A stretch of DNA of 64,000 nt, from assembly GCA_026413225.1 (NCBI GenBank), contig CM048591.1, positions 74,488,052 to 74,552,051 of the forward strand, in the 5' to 3' direction. Position 1 is the first letter of the stretch; every line of letters starts with the position of its first letter. The notes below the pieces were generated by a model, which was not told the DNA's origin, did not search any database, and saw only the letters and a program-made list of their open reading frames with translations. Both the position numbers and the translations under genes were made by a program. Below are positions 59,801 to 64,000 of this stretch, piece by piece. Origin of the DNA: Otis tarda. Its lineage: Eukaryota > Chordata > Aves > Otidiformes > Otididae.

Positions 59801-60239
59801 CCCACTGGGAATGGGAAGCTGCTGCTTCGCGTACCGGAAAATTGGTGGCTAATTCTTGCACAGAACGTGATGCTTCACTGTAAAAATGCAGCACGAGAGC
59901 CGCACCTTCAGTCTGCACTTAAACACTTCAACAAACGAGCAGTACTTTCTGTGCTCAAGCCATGTTTAGTGCTTTTTGCAAATTACTTGGAAGATGGCGT
60001 GTGCAGAAGAGGGTTGGGAAAAGGACCGTTATTAAGGCTGCAAAGCTCAGACCACACTGTGTACCACACAAGCTGTCTTGGTTTCTTTGCCCTGCATTTC
60101 CTGTGTTTCTTCAGTGAAAACCTCAAGCCATCTGACGGAGACAAAAGGCACAACCATGCGCAAAGCCCCAGGCCCATCCAGATGGATTGATTTTCAGCCT
60201 GAGGCTAAGGCAAGTGGCCGTTTCCCCTGCTTGACGTGG

Positions 60240-60735
60240 ATTAGCCCACATGTGGAATACTGAATCCAGTGAGGGTAACCTGGTACAGGGAAGACATTGC
60301 TATACTGGAGCCCAGCTGAGGCCATTGAGATAGGGAGCTGGAACACAGGATAGGCTGAAGGAATCGAGTTTTTTCACCTGGAGAGGAGAAGGCAAGCGTG
60401 GAGTCTGATTTGCAGTCCTAAAGAGGGGTACAGAGAAGATGGAGTTGGGGTCTTCTCTGAGTGCACCACGATGGGGCAAGAGACAAGGAGCAAAAGATGT
60501 GGTGAGGGAAAGTCTGACTGGACATAGAGAAAAACCCTTTTCCTGGGAGTGTGGGGCAGGCTGGAGAAGGGGACTGGAGAGAGACAGGGATCTCTGAAAT
60601 TGGAGTTGGTCAGCACTCGTTTTGAAAAAGCCCTAAGCAGTCTGGTCAGAGTTAGCCATGCTTTAAGCAGGGGTTGGGTTCATGGTGAGGTCTCTTCCCA
60701 CTTAGCTTTTTCCACAGTTATATGATTTCCTGGTG
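60240..60735 (+). mobile_element. Old CR1 LINE 3' fragment
   Basis: Plus-strand landmarks 'cccacatgtggaatactgaatccag', 'ggaacacaggataggctgaagga', 'ttcacctggagaggagaagg', 'gactggacatagagaaaaac' and 'gccctaagcagtctggtcagagtta' follow the order of CR1 ORF2 C-terminus and 3' UTR. Frames are lost. Confidence 0.75.
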
Positions 60736-60739
60736 AGAC

Positions 60740-63700
60740 CGGAGAGCTAGGTTATCCAGCGGAGCACGACTGAGGCCAGCTGGGCACACAGCTGCAGTCT
60801 GTGGCAGCCATGGGCCATGTTAGAGAGATATTTATTGAAATGGCAAACATAAAGCGGGAAGGATCAGAGCTAACACACTTCGAGCAGGAAATGGTGGCCA
60901 AAGAGGGAGTGGGTATTTGCTGTCACCAGGATTTACTACTTAAGGTCAATATTGATAAATCTACCAGAGGTTTTCTTATCTCTGCAAGACCAGGCTCTTG
61001 TGGGGTGGAATGGCTTTTCGTTGACCTCTGGTGGCCCTTGGCTCTGAGTTGCTGGCCCAGTTCTTTCTGCTCGGGCTTACCTATGACTTCACTTCTGCTA
61101 AGGATAAGAAAACCCTCAAAGCATCACCCATGAGCAACAGCCTGCCACAAATCACCCCTGACTTTCTGCAAATGCCAGAGGCCCTGTTTCACAAGAGCAA
61201 CTTGAGAAGCGTGAATGAAGTGGGAAGCCAGGGTGCACAAACCAATCAACCCCGCTTCTCCCATAGATCTGGAAGCATGTTTCCTGGAAGGATATTGTAA
61301 GGTAATTGGCAGTAGAGAGAGGAGTCTGGTTCTCCTGGGTATGGTGCCACCTTCCCTCTCCTTTGCTGTTCCGGCATGGCTGTCAGCCCTCAGGATGGCT
61401 CCCCACACTCTGCAGGAGGTGGGGACAAGAGCTGAGATGAGCTCACAGCAGCATGGTCAGCCCAGCCCAGCCCAGCTGACATTAACAAACACCAGGCTGC
61501 ATCTCACAAATAAGGAGGCAGTCACAGTGGCCGTACTCACTGCATGCCACGGCATGCCTGCCTTGGGCTGCCTGGCTCAGGTAGCAGGTCAGAGCATCCT
61601 GGAAGAGCCTCTCCCAGCCCTCTCGCCAGTACAGCACAGCAAGGAGGAGAGCACTGACCCTGCTCCCTGTGCTGGCCCCGTGGTTCAGAAGCCATCTCTG
61701 TGCAGTCGTCACCCACTCTTCATCACCAGGAAGGCTACAGTCAGTTAAAGGTTGCTGATCTCCCCCAGCCCTTCCCTTCATGTCAGACCCAGACCCTAAG
61801 TGTCATCCCAGAGGGTGAAAGTTTCCTTTCTCGGACACTTTGTCAATGGCCCTGGGTAAGGACATCTCTCTGAGGCTCAGGAGGGTGGGAAGGGAGGAAG
61901 AAGGTGATGCACTGCATCTGCAGAACAGCAGCCTCCCTCCTCTAGTTGCAGCTGCCCTTGCCAGCCCATCCCCAGCTCCATTCAGACAGCAGGACCTACC
62001 TCAGGGATGCATATGGGCCCCTGCGCATCCAGCTTTGAACCTGAAGACCATCTGTACAAGCAAGAGCCCTTATCTGTCCTCTTGTCAGAGAAAGAAACGG
62101 TAGGTTGTGAGTGAAAGTGCTGATAAGGAGGGCTTTATCTTTCCCTTCGTTATTTTGCGATAAGAGTTGTTGCTTGCAGGCACACCTTTCTTACCGGCTG
62201 CCAAAGAAGCCAGTTAGAGTGAGAGAAGCCCTGACAGAGCGCAGGGTGACTCCAGGACCTCATGGCCACCAAAGGCATCTCCGCAGAGAGGGGCAGAGGT
62301 GCTTTCTCTGGTTCCTGTGAGCCTCTGCCCATGGGGAGGTCCCCAGCCCTCACAGCACAGGATTGGCACCACTTCCCAATGTGTGTTTCAGCAGTGAGGG
62401 GTGCCTCATGTTCATGGAGATCTCACCCTGCCAGGCTTTTGCCATCTTCTACAGTGCCACTTCAACATCAGAGGAGTGGGGAACGTGGTTGTTTTGTGCC
62501 CTCCTTGACTGACGGGGGCTGTGAGATGAGCCTAAAGCCTCCCAGAAGTTGCTTCTTCCCAGGGTCTAAGGAGCTCTGGGAACCAGGTGAGCCTAAGTGT
62601 CTGGAGACATGGAGGTGGGCAGCACGGCTGGCTCTCCCTCCCTGTGAGCACTGCAGAGGGTCGGAGAGCTGGAAAGAGCCACCTTCTCTTGCTGTCCTCC
62701 TCCATGGCACATGTGGGTCTCTGCCAGGCAGAAGGGTCATCTCCTGGCCTTCCTGGCAGCAGCAGACTCTGCAGCCCAGCCTCCTTCCAACCTGCTGTGG
62801 ACACCACACTTGCAGAAGGACGCCAGCACAGCTTTCGTGATGTTCCTCAACCATAACATAGCCTCCTGCCTCTGGCTCCCCTTCAGGCCAGTGCTTCCTT
62901 CACCCAGTGCCTTGGTCTGGGGTCAGCATCCTCCCCGACTACAGCTCCCTGCATGCTACAGAGCTTCCGTGAGACCCTCGGGTTATGCCTTCAGTATTTG
63001 GGGTTAGCGACGAGGTTTGGGTACTTCATGTGATTACTGTTTCAGTGACTCAAGGGGAGAGTGCAACCTTGTGTTGGCTGAGCTGTCTGTGGAGACCAAA
63101 ACAGAGCCAGGGCAGCTGCTCAGGGAGACCTGTCCCTCCAGAAGCTGCCTATGGGAAGTGGGCTGCACTTGCTTGGTTATGGGGCTGCTGGATGTGTCTG
63201 CTTTGACACTCAGCAGGTGCTTTAGAACTTCTGATGGTGTAACTGCAGAGGTCATCCCAGGATTTCAGGGTGTAGAGGCTGTGCTAAGTGCTTCTGAGCA
63301 CTTGCCCCTCATGTGATGTCCCTGGGACTGAAGCAGGGGTGGGTGTCAGTGATGTCCACCCTGTATTACTGGTGTCTCCAGTGAGATGTCACATCTGCAG
63401 AGATGCAGAGCCTGCAAAGCTCTGGGAACCCAGCAGTGGCATCTCCGGAGACACAAAATAATCCATCGATCTTCCAAACTGAGGGTAACCTCAGGGCTGG
63501 GCCAGCCCTGTGCTCTGGGAGATATGCCCTTGGCAAGTCAGATAATAGCAATAGAGACTTCCATCCCATCCCAAGAGGAGAAAGACCCTCTGTGTCAGGA
63601 TATTATGGGAATGTAAGAGAGCCACCCCCCACCACGCACAGGAGAGAAGACCGTAAGACCCAAAATGTGGGAAAAGAGAGAGGGTGCCCCATTCCTTCCT

Positions 63701-64000
63701 GGCTTCAGGAGGAATCCTGGGTGCGTGGCTGAGGAGCCAGGGACAGAGCAGCTGTGCAGAGTTGCTCCTGTCTTTGCTCCAAATGGCATTTCCCTGACAA
63801 AAGTGTATGGTTCAGCCAAGTTTCAGCCTGTCACACTCAGCTGTTTTTGACTGCCTTTTGTTTGCCTAACACGGCGGCTCAGCAAGGTCAGAGTGAGGTT
63901 GCCCAGAAGCTGAAAACAAAATGCTTTCCAGGCTTTAGGAAAGCAAGCTGTTTACCGGCAAGCAAAGCAGACGCAGAGAAAGACCTTCAGACTGAAGATA
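60740..64000. other. Intergenic DNA at the right edge
   Basis: No exon could be supported on either strand. Frames up to 192 codons (for example 62,262-62,840) show no domain and mixed low-complexity composition. No repeats were recognised. Confidence 0.4.

Noticed and set aside
59042..60190. 382-codon plus-strand frame after the CR1 fragment
   Set aside because: It begins in a broken CR1 ORF2 C-terminus, runs through the CR1 3' UTR and then through CpG-rich DNA. The translation has no domain and mixes unrelated segments.
63386..63616. Frame with C..C...H....H spacing suggesting a zinc finger
   Set aside because: Only one imperfect spacing is present, with no linker, no hydrophobic core residues and no neighbouring fingers.
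1..64000. CRISPR arrays, bacterial operons, riboswitches
   Set aside because: Nothing of this kind is present. The window is vertebrate nuclear DNA with only dispersed and simple repeats.

Overview
The window looks like a vertebrate nuclear genome, most likely a bird. Its repeats are dominated by CR1 LINEs that carry the (ATTCTRTG)n type of 3' tail. There are almost no SINE-like elements, and the one clear host gene is a compact, very GC-rich, single-exon forkhead gene best matched to FOXE1 (thyroid transcription factor 2). A crocodilian or turtle is less likely but cannot be excluded from sequence reading alone.

Layout. Positions 1-48,200 are mostly gene-poor DNA with no exon I can support. 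They hold a solo endogenous-retrovirus LTR (5,437-6,555) with an intact 5-bp target-site duplication, several decayed CR1 fragments, and one young CR1 copy on the minus strand (about 26,316-29,583). That copy keeps a completely open endonuclease/reverse-transcriptase frame, the last 68 codons of ORF1, and the 8-bp 3' repeat tail. AT-rich, repeat-free blocks near 39.1, 41.1 and 42.8 kb are candidates for conserved regulatory DNA of FOXE1.

A CpG island (about 48,240-49,660) contains a TATA-like box, a GC-only hairpin just before the start codon, and the 288-residue FOXE1 reading frame (48,738-49,604, plus strand). The 4 kb downstream hold two very old CR1 remnants, a 44-bp tandem duplication and a possible distal polyadenylation signal at 53,591. 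From 54 to 61 kb there are three plus-strand CR1 fragments. A second, smaller CpG-rich block (about 59,330-59,800) carries a near-consensus CTCF-type motif, and I could not assign a gene to it.

The most interesting observation is the ORF1/ORF2 junction of the young CR1. ORF1 ends in the heptamer T_TTA_AAC followed directly by TAG. ORF2 lies in the -1 frame, is already open at that point, and has no ATG before its endonuclease motifs. This is the arrangement expected for programmed -1 ribosomal frameshifting, and it gives a testable model for how CR1 makes its ORF2 protein.
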